Source: Henckelia pumila (lineage: Eukaryota; Streptophyta; Magnoliopsida; Lamiales; Gesneriaceae). From it: 64,000 nucleotides of DNA. Position 1 is the first letter of the stretch. Every line of letters begins with the position of its first letter. Shown in pieces: positions 45,597 through 57,516 of this stretch. Both the position numbers and the translations under genes were made by a program. The stretch is from positions 159,665,753 to 159,729,752 of the forward strand of contig NC_133123.1 in NCBI RefSeq assembly GCF_033568475.1. The letters run 5' to 3'. Under the pieces are notes generated by a model that saw only the letters and a list, made by a program, of their open reading frames with translations, ran no database searches and was not told where the DNA came from.

Positions 45597-48500
45597 ATGG
45601 CGAACTACGATGACCAGAGTAGCCATGGTAGTGGAGGTGGACGCTGGGGAGATGACGATCGTGAGCGTCATCGGGACAGTCATCATCGTCGTCGTGATGA
45701 GGATCGTTTCACTGTACGGCGATTTCTGCAGATGGGTCCTAAGCCCCTTGTTGGAGGTGAGTCTCCGGAGGTTGCGGAGAACTGGTTAGACCGCATGGAG
45801 ACGACTTTTCAGACTTACCACTGCACCGAGGAGCAGAAGATGGAGACCCTTGGCTATCTTCTGGATGGGCGAGCCCGTAGGTGGTAGAGGTTTACTTCTG
45901 CACCCTTTATTGCAGCGAGAGGAGTGGCCACCTGGGCCGAGTTCCGCACAGCTTTTCAGAAGCTGTATTTTTCTCCTGCACTCCGTCAGTCGAAGACAGG
46001 TGAGCTACCGAGTCTGCGACAGGGAGCCATGTCTATTGATGAGTATCAGCAGAAGTTCTTTGATCTGCTATCCTATTGCCCCGAGATTGCTGACAGCTCT
46101 GGGATGAAGTATAATCTGTTTCTTCAGGACCTTAACCCTGAGATCCATGACCGTGTGGCGGTTGGCGATGACATGTCCTACGAGGGTTTGGTGAGCCGTT
46201 GTCACCAGGCGGAGGACAACATTCGACGGAACAGGTCTTTCTCTCAGTCAAGGCCTGCTAGTTCTTTGGGTCCCCGTGCCCAATCTTTCAAGAAGTCTGG
46301 ATCTACTTCTTCCTCTGGTTCTGGAGGTGTTGTCTGTTTCGGTAAGAAGGACAAGTGTGATCACTGTGGGAAGAACCATCCATCCGACCATTGCCGTAGA
46401 GCTTCTGGAGCTTGTTTCCATTGTGGAGAGACTGGTCATATCCGGAGGGATTGTCCACTATCTGGGGGAGGAGGTTCTGGTTCTGGTTCAGGATCTGGTT
46501 CTCAGGCTACCGTTCAGCAGAGGACGCAGGGACAGCCTGCTGGTAGTTCTCATTTGAGGCCACGAGCTTCTGGCCAGGTGTTTGCCCTGAGACATGATCA
46601 GGCGGTGTAGGAGAATGAGAAAGTCATCGCAGGTACATTTCTGCTTTATGATATACCTGCTCTTTTACTTATTGACACTGATGCATCTCATTCCTTCATT
46701 TCTGTACATTTTGTTAAGAGACATAAGTTACCATGCATTGCACTAGACGTAGTGATGTCTGTTTCTACTCCGACGGGCCAATCTGCTTTGGCTAAGCGTC
46801 TAGTGATGGGTTGCCCTTTAGAGTTCGAAGGGAACATTCTGTTAGCGAATCTCATGGTCCTGGCGATGGACGACTTTGATTTCATTTTGGAAATAGATAT
46901 GTTGACTACCTATCGAGCTTCAGTGGGCTGCTATCAAAGATTAGTACGTTTTCATCCGGAAGGGAGTGAGAGCTGGTTTTTCTATGGTGAGGGAGCGCGA
47001 CCCCCGATGCCCTTGGTATCAGCTTTGAGAGCCTGTCGAGCTCTAAAGTCTGGCGGGGAAGACTACCTTATCTATGCAGTTGATTTGTCTGCTGAGAGCA
47101 TTGGGATAGAAAGTATTCCTGTTGTGGATGAATTTCCAGATGTTTTTCCTGATGAGATTCCGGGTTTTGCTCCTGCTAGGGAAGTCGAGTTTGGCATAGA
47201 GTTGATGCCGGGTACTTCGCCTATTTCTCGAGCACCGTATCGTCTGGCTCCGTCAGAGATGCGTGAATTGAAGAATCAGCTACAGGATCTTTTGGACAAG
47301 GGATACATTCGTCCTAGTGTATCTCCTTGGGGAGCTCCTGTTCTTTTTGTAAAGAAGAAGGATGGGTCGATGCGGCTGTGCATTGACTATCGGCAGCTGA
47401 ATCGAGTCACTGTGAAGAACAAGTATCCGTTGCCTCGTATTGATGACTTGTTTGATCAGCTGCAGGGCACGTCAGTTTACTCCAAGATTGACTTGAGATC
47501 TGGGTATCATCAGTTGAGAGTCCGTGATCAGGACGTAGCCAAGACTGCATTTCGTACTCGCTATGGGCATTACGAGTTCCTAGTGATGCCATTTGGTTTG
47601 ACTAATGCGCGGGCTATGTTCATGGATCTGATGAACCGCGTCTTCAGGGAGTATTTGGACAAGTTTTTTGTGGTCTTCATTGACGACATCTTGGTGTATT
47701 CGCGTAATACGAAAGATCATGTTTCTCACTTGCGGTTGGTACTGCAGACTCTTCGAGATGAGCAGTTATACGCCAAGCTGAGCAAGTGTGAGTTCTGGAT
47801 GGATCAAGTGGTCTTTCTTGGCCATATCATATCCAGGGAGGGGATTTTTGTTGATCCAAGCAAGATTGAAGCGGTACTTAATTGGTCGCGTCCGACGACA
47901 GTTGCTGAGATCCGTAGCTTTCTAGGTCTAGCAGGGTATTATCGTCGCTTCATTCTGAACTTCGCTCAGCTAGCTCGACCTTTGACGCAGCTTACCCGCA
48001 AGGGTGTGGATTTCGAGTGGTCCTCCGAGTGTGAGGAGAATTTTTGTGAGCTTCGACGATGGTTGACTTCCGCGCCGGTGTTGGCATTACCGTCAGGATC
48101 TGGAGGGTATGTGGTGTACACTGATGCTTCTCTGCAGGGGTTAGGTTGCGTCCTGACTCATAATGGGCATGTGATCGCATACGCTTCTAGACAGCTGAAG
48201 CTTCACGAGGACAACTACCTAGTCCATGATTTGGAGTTAGCAGCCATTGTGTTCGCTTTGAAGATCTGGCGTCATTATCTGTCTGGCGAGAAATTTGAGA
48301 TCTTCACCGACCATAAGAGTCTCAAGTATTTGTTCACTTAGGCGGAGTTGAACATGAGGCAGAGATGTTGGATGGACTTGCTTAAGGACTATAATTGCGA
48401 GATTAAGTACCATCCGGGAGCTGCTAATCTCACCGCTGATGCTTTGAGTCGCAAAGTGCGACTATCTGCACTTCAGACTTGTTCGATGTCTAGTGCGATT

Positions 48501-49433
48501 AGTGACTGTTGTACTTCGGGATATACCTTCAAGCATAAGAAAGGTATGCAGAGTATCCAGATATTTGCGATATTATCTGAGACAGCTTTGTATTCGCGGA
48601 TTCGAGAAGATCAGATGTCTGATTCAAAGACCCAGCGTTTAGCTCGTCTAGCTAACGAGGGTAGCTCGTCTGGATTTCATTATCAGTCAGATGGCTTTCT
48701 GTGTTTGTCTGGTAGGCTTGTGATTCCACAGGATGAAGAGTTACGAGAGGAGATTTTGTCTTAAGCACATCGCACTAAGTTGAGTATTCATCCCGGGAGC
48801 AACAAGATGTACAAGGATCTACGTACTCATTTTTGGAGGAAGGGAATGAAACGCAGTGTTTATCAGTTTGTTTCGAGATGTTTGGTGTGTCAACAGGTCA
48901 AGAAAAAGCACCGACGACCTGAAGGATTGCTTCACAGTCTGCCTATTCCTAAATGGAAATGGGAGTTTATCACAATGGACTTTGTGATCCATTTGTCGTT
49001 ATCCCCGAGGAACTGTGATGCTATCTGGGTTGTGGTGGACCGACTCACCAAGTCAGCGCATTTCATTGCCTATATCCAAGAGTACAATGTGGATCGTATG
49101 ACTCGGTTGTACATTCAGGAGATCGTTCGACTTCATGGAGTGTCTGTGAGCATTGTCAGCGATCAGGACCCCAGGTTTACTTCTAGATTCTGGGGGAGTG
49201 TTCAGCGTGCGATGGGTACTACTCTCAGTTTGAGTACTGCCTATCATCCGGAGACTGATGGTCAGTCAGAGCGCACTATGCGTACTTTGGAGGATATGCT
49301 TAGAGCGTGCGTCATGGATTTTGGTTCAGCCTGGCAGGATCACTTGCCATTGATCGAGTTCGCGTACAACAACAGCTATCATACTAGCATTGGAATGGCA
49401 CCTTTTGAGGCGTTGTACGGGCGACGTTGTCAT
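45597..49433 (+). pseudogene. Tekay-like gag-pol: gag, protease, RT, RNase H, integrase (5' part)
   Basis: One frame from the ATG at 45597, broken by stops at 45885-45887, 46608-46610, 48339-48341 and 48762-48764. Gag has FRTAFQKLYFSPALR and a zinc knuckle, CFHCGETGHIRRDC. Protease reads DTDAS where DTGAS is usual, so the active-site Gly is changed. RT has [27 protein letters not shown] and FIDD. RNase H has [12 protein letters not shown]. Integrase has the zinc segment (CLVCQQVK), then [17 protein letters not shown] and the catalytic Glu in GQSERT. It stops at 49433, where another element has inserted after YGRRC. The frame resumes at 56232. Confidence 0.93.
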
Positions 49434-50899
49434 TGTAGTGACCCAATCCGGATCCACTTACTAATCAGAGTTATAGAAAAAGCGCACGCAATAAAAGCCT
49501 AAAGCGTAAAGAGCGGATAATTAAAATACAATAAATCCAATCGGCAGAATACAACCGACGTCATCACAATTGTATAAATACTGTTATACAACCCAATCGA
49601 AGGTTCAGGGTAAATAAATCCCTACCCTCTACAACCTCGCACTCCCCGAGCTTAATCCTGCTGAGAGCCGCCTGGACCGTCCAGCCTCAAACCTGCCCCG
49701 CCACGAGGTACACAATACCCAAACACAGGGGTGTGAGCTAGAACGCTCAATACGAAGCAATGATATAAATACAAATATGAGCATGCACATGACTTTTAAA
49801 AATCAGGGTTAAATCACTTTACTAATGGCGCCTGGAATACACAGTACCGGGCAAGAGAGCGACTCCGCGTGGTACTCGTATATTCCCAAGACACGAATCC
49901 TCAGGAAGAATCGCCTCGACTGATGGAAACTGTCATGACTCACATCATACCCGATGCAGTCTCCGTAAAAACATATGCATGTGCTAAAAATATTAAAACA
50001 TAGCCAATACAGCACATACATCATGCATCACACACATATGTATAAATATCATGCCGGCTATCTCGGTCAGTACTTACGTACCTTACTACAGGCAGTTCCT
50101 AGCAGTCCCACCCTAGGTTCCAAGCCTATCATGAATTCTACAATGCAAAATACCCATGCATCATTCAATAAGCTCTAAAAGCCTTAACTAAGCTATTGCA
50201 TACTCCTAAATAATTTAAGGAGACCATAGCTATACCTGCGTCCGTCGTCAGCCCACTGATGGCGACTATCCCGCAACTAGGGGCACACCCCTGCTGTAGC
50301 TCCACAGTCTCGAGCACTGCTCCGCTACACGAGAACTACTCTACTACTATGTCAGACACTGTCTGACTATACTAAAATATGTTCCCTACTCCAACTCTAA
50401 AATAAGAGTACCCAAAGCCCTAAATAGAGCCACGTGGGCGAAGGAGAGGAACTCGGTGCGCTTTGAAATGAAGCCCTCGCACCTATATTTATAGACATCG
50501 ATCGGAAGCTCCGTTCCTGATCGGAAGATCCGAACGTGCAGATCGGAAGCTCCGTTCTCCCGATCGGAAGCTCCGTTCGATACGTGTCAATTCGGTCCAC
50601 ATGCAACCACACACCTGTCACCGACAACCATCGAAAGCTCCGATCGCTGATCGGACGTTCCGATCTCCCTGCTTCCGATGTGGTTTCGATCTCACCAAGA
50701 TCGGAGGCTCCGATCCTGGATCGGTGGTTCCGATCCCACTCGAGTCTTGGAACCCTCTAAGCCATTTTCGAGTGTCCTGGATCCATTTCTGGAGTTCATT
50801 AATCCTTTTGTAGTTTCCTTAATCACGTTTTACTTAATCCAAACATGATTACTTGATTAATTACTCATTAATCGTTAATTATGGATACGGGTCACTACA
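49434..50899 (-). repeat. 3' LTR of the nested non-autonomous element
   Basis: About 1466 bp, paired with 54781-56226. It has one extra copy of about 20 bp within the palindrome-rich stretch (50501-50740). It shares ATTTAGGAGTATGCAATAGC with the host LTR. Confidence 0.92.
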
Positions 50900-50912
50900 T
50901 TCTCCCCCCCTT
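50900..50912 (-). other. Polypurine tract of the nested element
   Basis: On the minus strand AAGGGGGGGAGAA lies directly before the 3' LTR. It is preceded by GAGGACGAAATATTTTAA, matching the host's AAGGACGAAATATCTTAA. Confidence 0.9.
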
Positions 50913-53900
50913 AAAATATTTCGTCCTCGAAATCTAGGGTAGACCCTCGAGAACATATTATAGATACTTGCCCGAGTGTCTGGTCGAAATAGCTCCCGAC
51001 ACACTCAGACTCTTGTCGAATTCCCTATAAGCTCCATTAATGCTTAACCGCATTATTATTCTTCCACTGAAGATTACTGCGCTATTGGTCGACAGTCGAA
51101 CTCCTCTGGTACTAGTGTATCACAACACTTCCAGTCAGGAAACAATAATCCCAGCACTGTGCTGACACTACAATACCCTAATTCCTATTCAAGAGAATCT
51201 AGTTGACACAAAGTTACAATCCAACATAACTGCCTAATATGATTCTATAGACTGATTATCTTTTCCATGCCATTCCAAAGCAAAACAAGCTTCCCAAGGC
51301 AATACCGGAAACTCAGACCATCCAGTCTAATACAAATCACAGTTCATGTTTCTTAGTAAAACTTATCAATATTTCCTGATGAAAACTATCATCACTTGCC
51401 CATAATGACGTTAAGTCATCTCCTAGCCATAGGTTAATCACCTCATGAATTTCTAATCGATGGAAATCCTCCTGATAGTTATACATACTCGCAATCACTG
51501 CACGCTCATCAAGACTAAGGCAAGCTCCCACCAATATGCTCGACTGGGACATTCCACAGTGCACAGACATATGGAAGCGCTTCCTGTTCCGTCGCGAAAC
51601 TCGGCAGTTACATGCGCCTGGTATAACTTACTCGGAGTTCCTGATGATATCGTCATCTCATACCAACCTCCCGAGGTTGAACACACTGATCCTGGGACTA
51701 AATCCCAATGGATATCGATAGTCAAATCGCTCTCTTGCTGAACGCATCGGTCTCAGCACTGAACGAACTAATTCGATCCGTCACGATCTTGCGAAATCTT
51801 CGATCCCAAAAGCAAACCTCGTTGGTTACTAGTCGAAATTCTACTATCTCTGTCATTTCAGAGACACCGTTCATCACACGCTAGAAGACTAATGACACAT
51901 CCTGCTAGATCTCAAGAATCAAATCCTAGCTAATGTGACAAAGATCAGACGACTAATGTCTCCTTGCTAATGTTCATTAGCATTTCCAACTACTCGTCGG
52001 ATCCAAACATAACGGTACACATACAGATGTCCTCGCAGGAACACTTAACCGAAATGTCCGATAAACAATCTTCATTATTGTTGTTCAATGGACAACTCCC
52101 ACATGCAACAACAACATGATCCCTTCCTGACCTATTTTTATCACCAAGCAATTGACTGGATCAATATCAGTTTCCTTCTTAACAAGAAAGCACTACACTA
52201 GAAACTACAAATTTCCTGCTTCTTTCCACTGTCAAGTTAGCACCTTAACTTGATCATGCAAGTCCACTTGCAATCATTCCCGATTACAGCAATCCCAATT
52301 TTTTTTTATCTCTGGCAACCCTAGAGACTTCAAATCATCCAAATTTCCGAATGCTCTGAGATTGTACCAAGTAACCATCTCCCTAAGCTCAAAGCGATAA
52401 AATACTATCCCAAGTATTCCTTAATTGCTACATCCTGATCAACCCTGATTGGCTCAACCAATCGTACTCGTCGATCTTATTAAGCTCGTACTTATCAGAT
52501 CAGACCACTACTGATCATTCAACCTACATGGCTCGGTCAATAACCATGACTCAGTTGTCACGAAGAAATATTTCCAAACACTTAGGAAAATCGAACGACT
52601 GCATCAGATGTCTCTCATCCATTCCTGACGATGTCAGATAACAGTACATACGTAGTTTATTCGGCACAAGTCTTGCGCCATCCTAGCATCACTAACCGCT
52701 GTTTTGTTCATCCGGAGCGAACACCAAAGCGAATCAAACCCAAATAAGTTTCCACGATCTATCAACCTAGATCATTTCCATTCCATGGAAAATCCTATGC
52801 TCAACTTCTGAAAACATCAGTGAGTACTTAACGTAAACATCGGACTCATTGTCCTTTCCTCGTTCATTCATAATGAACACCACGGCTCGTCAAGTCTAAG
52901 AAGAATAACTAAAGAATCCCAAAGATTTCCACAATCTTCGGACACTCTCCTGATCATATCCCTTGTTAAGATTGTAAAACAATTCAAGACTAAGGTAGCT
53001 TACCACGATATCCCACCTGGATAACAACCAAGGTTTCATGGGTGTAGGCCACGCTTCCTTCATATCTTGAATAATACTGTACAATCCTTAGTATTTGATA
53101 TAATTCAATACTGATGAAGTCAATCATCAAGGAGTAGTCCTCGTGTTCGAGTCAAGGTCTCGAAATAATATTCCATCCCGTATCTTGGATGATTTCCTAT
53201 CGTAAGGAATTTCGAACCATAACTCTGATGACAACCCCTAACCATTGCTGGTAGAAATCCGTCCACCTACTAGATCCACACGTCTAGCAGTAATCCCAAA
53301 TATAGGATCCCGCTGCTCATAGTACACACACGTTCAAGGAAATCCCTCCAAGACTGGTCCCATAGCAGAAAACTCAACATATATCTCTGGCGTACCAGAC
53401 GATATCAAACTATCGATACCAATCCTGATATCTAATCCAAGGTCATACCTCGTCATGACTGTCGCCAAATCCCTAGACTGAGTAGCCTTCCCACCGCCAT
53501 CTCCTGAAGCACAAAAGCTCCCAGGTAACACTGGCATAGGGTTGCGCCCTATCACGTCTAGTCATGGTCATAGTCCACGACTCTTGGTATATACTGGACC
53601 TGGCATCCTGATGACAATCCATCATCACAAGTCTCAACCTAACGAAGGTTAGATAGCCTACTGTTCTAAGGAAACATCCTAGAACAAAGCCCAAATGTTC
53701 TAAACCGAACAATATGCCTAATGCCTCTAGATGAGTCCACTCATCGCTGGCACTATCTTAGTCTTCTGACTAACTAGGTCAATTCTAGGAAAACGCCTAG
53801 ACTAACCGCAAGTCAAAAAATCACAGTCGTCCCACTCAAATCCCATGAGCTACTATAGTTGAACGCTAATCAACTAAACCAAGCCAACTTTAACAAAATC

Positions 53901-54762
53901 ATGCAATCATTCACGATTCACTGAATAAACAAAACATGTATCATTGCTTCAAGTTATGTACAATTTCTTTATTACAATCACATGTAATACAGTATTCCAA
54001 AAATACAATAAAATGTACAACCAATAACTTGAATGATACGATCGTCTCCTGATGATCCATTACAACTGAAATACTGTTTACAACTACAATAGTACAGTAT
54101 TTAAATCATCGTACTACTCTTCGTTCCTTGAGCATGAAGCTTCTAATAGACACGCGCATCGATATAAGCATACTCCCGTCCAAGTCTCTCTACATGTCCT
54201 CCCGCAAAGAACTCCGGAGAAATGACACGTGTTAGCTAACCAGCTATGCTCTGCGTCAGTGCATGTCCGTCAACATCTTCTGCTCACGATATACCATCAG
54301 CGTTCTTCTTGTATCCATATCATGCTTTTGAACATGGAGTTTCCCGTGTGCCTACCGAACGCATCGATATAAGCATACCGGCAAAACTATGTTCTGCATG
54401 AGTTTAATGACAATCTCTCCAACTACGAGTGGAGAATTTTTAGAGTAGTGTCATCATGGTACTGACTGTACAGATGCAAACATCAAGTAAGTCCCTACCA
54501 ATCCTCTGCCACTGCCTCTGGCATCCGGTACTCGATCCAAAGCTAGGATCCACTTGAGTAGAAATCTTGAAAACTCGGACACGATCTATCACTCCTGTCT
54601 GCACTTGCTGGTATCTCATAAGCCAAATCTTCAGAAATCTTGTCGATGATGATAGTCTTTGGGCAAACTAATTGCCGCATCATCACCTCTTCCCAGGTCT
54701 CATCAATCCTATAAGGATAACCCAAAGTCTTATTACTATATCCCAAGTCTCTTGCATGCATA
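50913..54762. other. Interior of the nested element; no recognisable genes
   Basis: About 3.85 kb read on both strands. Open frames are short (under about 80 codons) and none shows gag, protease, RT, RNase H or integrase motifs. It has balanced base composition unlike the AT-rich flanks. It may be very decayed coding sequence or true non-coding filler. Confidence 0.6.
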
Positions 54763-54780
54763 TGCTCTGATATCGATAAA
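54763..54780 (-). other. Primer-binding site of the nested element (degenerate)
   Basis: On the minus strand TTTATCGATATCAGAGCA follows the 5' LTR. It parallels the host's TTTATGGTATCAGAGCA with a small change in the first tRNA-complementary bases. Confidence 0.75.
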
Positions 54781-56226
54781 TGTAGTGACCCAACCCGGAT
54801 CTACTTACTAATCAGAGTTATAGAAAAAGCGCATGCAATAAAAGCCTAAAGCGTAAAGAGCGGATAATTAAAATACAACAAATCCAATCGGCAGAATACA
54901 ACCGAAGTCATCACAATTGTATAAATACTGTTATACAACCCAATCGAATGTTCAGGGTAAATAAATCCCTACCCTCTACAACCTCGCACTCCCCGAGCTC
55001 AATCCTACTGAGAGCCGCCTGGACCGTCCAGCCTCAAACCTGCCCCGCCACGAGGTACACAATACCCAAACACAGGGGCGTGAGCTAGAACGCTCAATAC
55101 GAAGCAATGATATAAATACAAATATGAGCATGCACATGACTTTTAAAAATCAGGGTTAAATAACTTTACTCATGGCGCCTGAAATACACAGTACCGGGCA
55201 AGAGAGCGACTCCGCGTGGTACTCGTATATTCCCAAGACACGAATCCTCAGGAAGAATCACCTCGACTGATGGAAACTGTCATGACTCACATCATACCCG
55301 ATGCAGTCTCCGTAAAAACATATGCATGTGCTAAAAATAGTAAAACATAGCCAATACAGAACATACATCATGCATCACACACATATGTATAAATATCATG
55401 CCGGCTATCTTGGTCAGTACTTACGTACCTTACTACAGGCAGTTCCTAGCAGTCCCACCCTAGGTTCCAAGCCTATCATCAATTCTACAATGCAAAATAC
55501 CCATGCATCATTCAATAAGCTCTAAAAGCCTTAACTAAGCTATTGCATACTCCTAAATAATTTAAGGAGACCATAGCTATACCTGCGTCCGTCGTCAGCC
55601 CACTGATGGCGACTATCCCGCAACTAGGGGCACACCCCTGCTGCAGCTCCACAGTCTCGAGCACTGCTCCGCTACACGAGCACTACTCTACTACTATGTC
55701 AGACACTGTCTGACTATAATAAATATGTTTCCTAATCCAACTCTAAAATAAGAGTACCCAAAGCCCTAAATAGAGCCACGTGGGCGAAGGAGAGGAACTC
55801 GGTGCGCTTTGAAATGTAGCCCTCGCACCTATATTTATAGACATCGATCGGAAGCTCCGAACGTGCAGATCGGAAGCTCCGTTCTCCCGATCGGAAGCTC
55901 CGTTCGATACGTGTCAATTCGGTCCACATGCAACCACACACCTGTCACCGACAACCATCGGAAGCTCCGATTGCTGATTGGACGTTCCGATCTCCCTGCT
56001 TCCGATGTGGTTCCGATCTCACCAAGATCGGAGGCTCCGATCCTGGATCGGTGGTTCCGATCCAACTAGAGTCTTGGAACCCTCTAAGCCATTTTCGAGT
56101 GTCCTGGATCCATTTCTGGAGTCCATTAATCCTTTTGTAGTTTCCTTAATCACGTTTTACTTAATCCAAACATGATTACTTGATTAATTACTCATTAATC
56201 GTTAATTACGGATACGGGTAACTACA
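54781..56226 (-). repeat. 5' LTR of the nested non-autonomous element
   Basis: 1446 bp, ends TG...CA, paired with 49434-50899. The palindrome-rich block lies at about 55848-56065. Confidence 0.92.
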
Positions 56227-56231
56227 GTCGT

Positions 56232-56810
56232 TCTCCACTCTTCTGGGAAGAAGTGGGGGAGAGACAGGCTGAGGGACCGGAGTTTATCCAGCAGGCGATA
56301 GACATTGTTGATCAGATCAAGAAACGGATTAAGACTGCACAGGATCGTCAGGCCAGCTATGCTAACACCAAGCGTAGGCCTTTGAAGTTCGATGTCGGAG
56401 AGAAAGTGTTTCTGAGAGTATCACCTTTCCGCAAGATTCTCAGATTTGGCCTTAAGGGCAAGTTGTCTTCCAGGTTTATCGGTCCGTTTGAGATCTTGGA
56501 GAGCATTGGCGATTTGGCTTATCGACTAGCCTTGCCACCGCATCTTTTCGGTATTCACGACGTGTTTCACGTATCTCTGTTGCGACGGTATGTGGCGGAT
56601 GAGTCTCATATTCTGCAGCGGTCTGAGGTTCAGGTAAGCAAGGATTTGACTTATGTTGAGAAACCTATTCGTATCCTGGATTATAAGGATAAGGTTTTGC
56701 GGAACAAAGTCATTCCTTTGGTTTTAGCTCAGTGGCAGCGCCGAGGCACTGAGGAAGCTGCTTGGGAGTTTGAGGACAGGATGCGTGAAGACCATCCTGA
56801 GTTGTTTTGA
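56232..56810 (+). pseudogene. Tekay-like integrase C-terminus with chromodomain-like tail
   Basis: Continues the integrase frame after the insertion (the inserted 6793 bp plus 5-bp duplication is a multiple of three). It reads SPLFWEEVGER, RRPLKFDVGEKVFLRVSPF and GPFEILESIGDLAYRL. The tail (VHVSLLRRY-like HDVFHVSLLRRYV, then LAQWQRRGTEEAAWEFEDRM) resembles a chromodomain, the part thought to guide such elements to heterochromatin. Ends with TGA at 56808. Confidence 0.9.
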
Positions 56811-56931
56811 TTTCATTCTTTAAGTTGTATTCAGTTGCGAACTCTGTAAACGTTTGATTTGAATAAAGAATGTTTCTGATTTTTGTATTACATTCAGTAC
56901 TTAAGATCTGATTTCAAGGACGAAATATCTT

Positions 56932-56944
56932 AAGTGGGGGAGAA
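56932..56944 (+). other. Polypurine tract of the Tekay-like element
   Basis: AAGTGGGGGAGAA directly precedes the 3' LTR. Confidence 0.92.
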
Positions 56945-57516
56945 TGTAGTAGCCCGTAACCAAAATCAGTAATTAAGGGATTAATCATAATTACTTGGAT
57001 AGAGTTCGAAAGCTCCGAAGGTGAGCTCGAAAGCTCCGAACAGGATCGGAAGCTCCGAAGGTGGATCGGAAGCTCCGATGGTATTACGTCAGGCATGACG
57101 TGTGGTTGGATCGGAAGCTCCGATCACCCCTATCCGAAGTCAACAAGTGATATTTTGACACGTGGCAGATCAGGATCTTCGGAAGCTCCGATGTCAGGAT
57201 CGGATGTTCCGATCGAGGTTCGGACGTTCCGATCGAGGATCGGAGGCTCCGATCGTTGTCTATAAATAGAAGGCCGAGAATTTATTTTCAATTGCCAATT
57301 CCGGATTTCCTCTCTACTCTAGTCATATTCGAGTTGTTCTAGCCTTCCTAGGCTTGACCCGGGAGTCGTCGAGGCGTTCGATAGTCGTAGCGGAGTTGTG
57401 CCCAAGTTCTGGAGGCATCGACATCAAAGGGCTAACGACGGACGAAGGTATAGCTTTTGCTTCCTATAAATATTTAGGAGTATGCAATAACTTAGTTAAG
57501 GCTTTTAGAGCACTTT

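Larger units (their letters stand above)
49434..56226 (-). mobile_element. Non-autonomous LTR retrotransposon (LARD-like), minus orientation, 6.8 kb, inside integrase
   Basis: LTRs are 49434-50899 and 54781-56226. Target duplication is GTCAT on the left and GTCGT on the right (one base apart). The 3.9-kb interior shows no recognisable gag or pol domain on either strand; only short unrelated open frames occur. Its polypurine tract and primer site resemble those of the host Tekay-like element, and the LTRs share blocks with it. It was probably mobilised by Tekay-family proteins. Confidence 0.9.

Noticed and set aside
49975-50178. Open frame repeated at 55322-55525
   Set aside because: A matching pair in the two LTRs of the nested element; low complexity and no family resemblance.
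51337-53712. Short open frames in the nested element interior
   Set aside because: Under 80 codons each, on both strands, with no match to retroelement or gene families I know; kept as unexplained interior.
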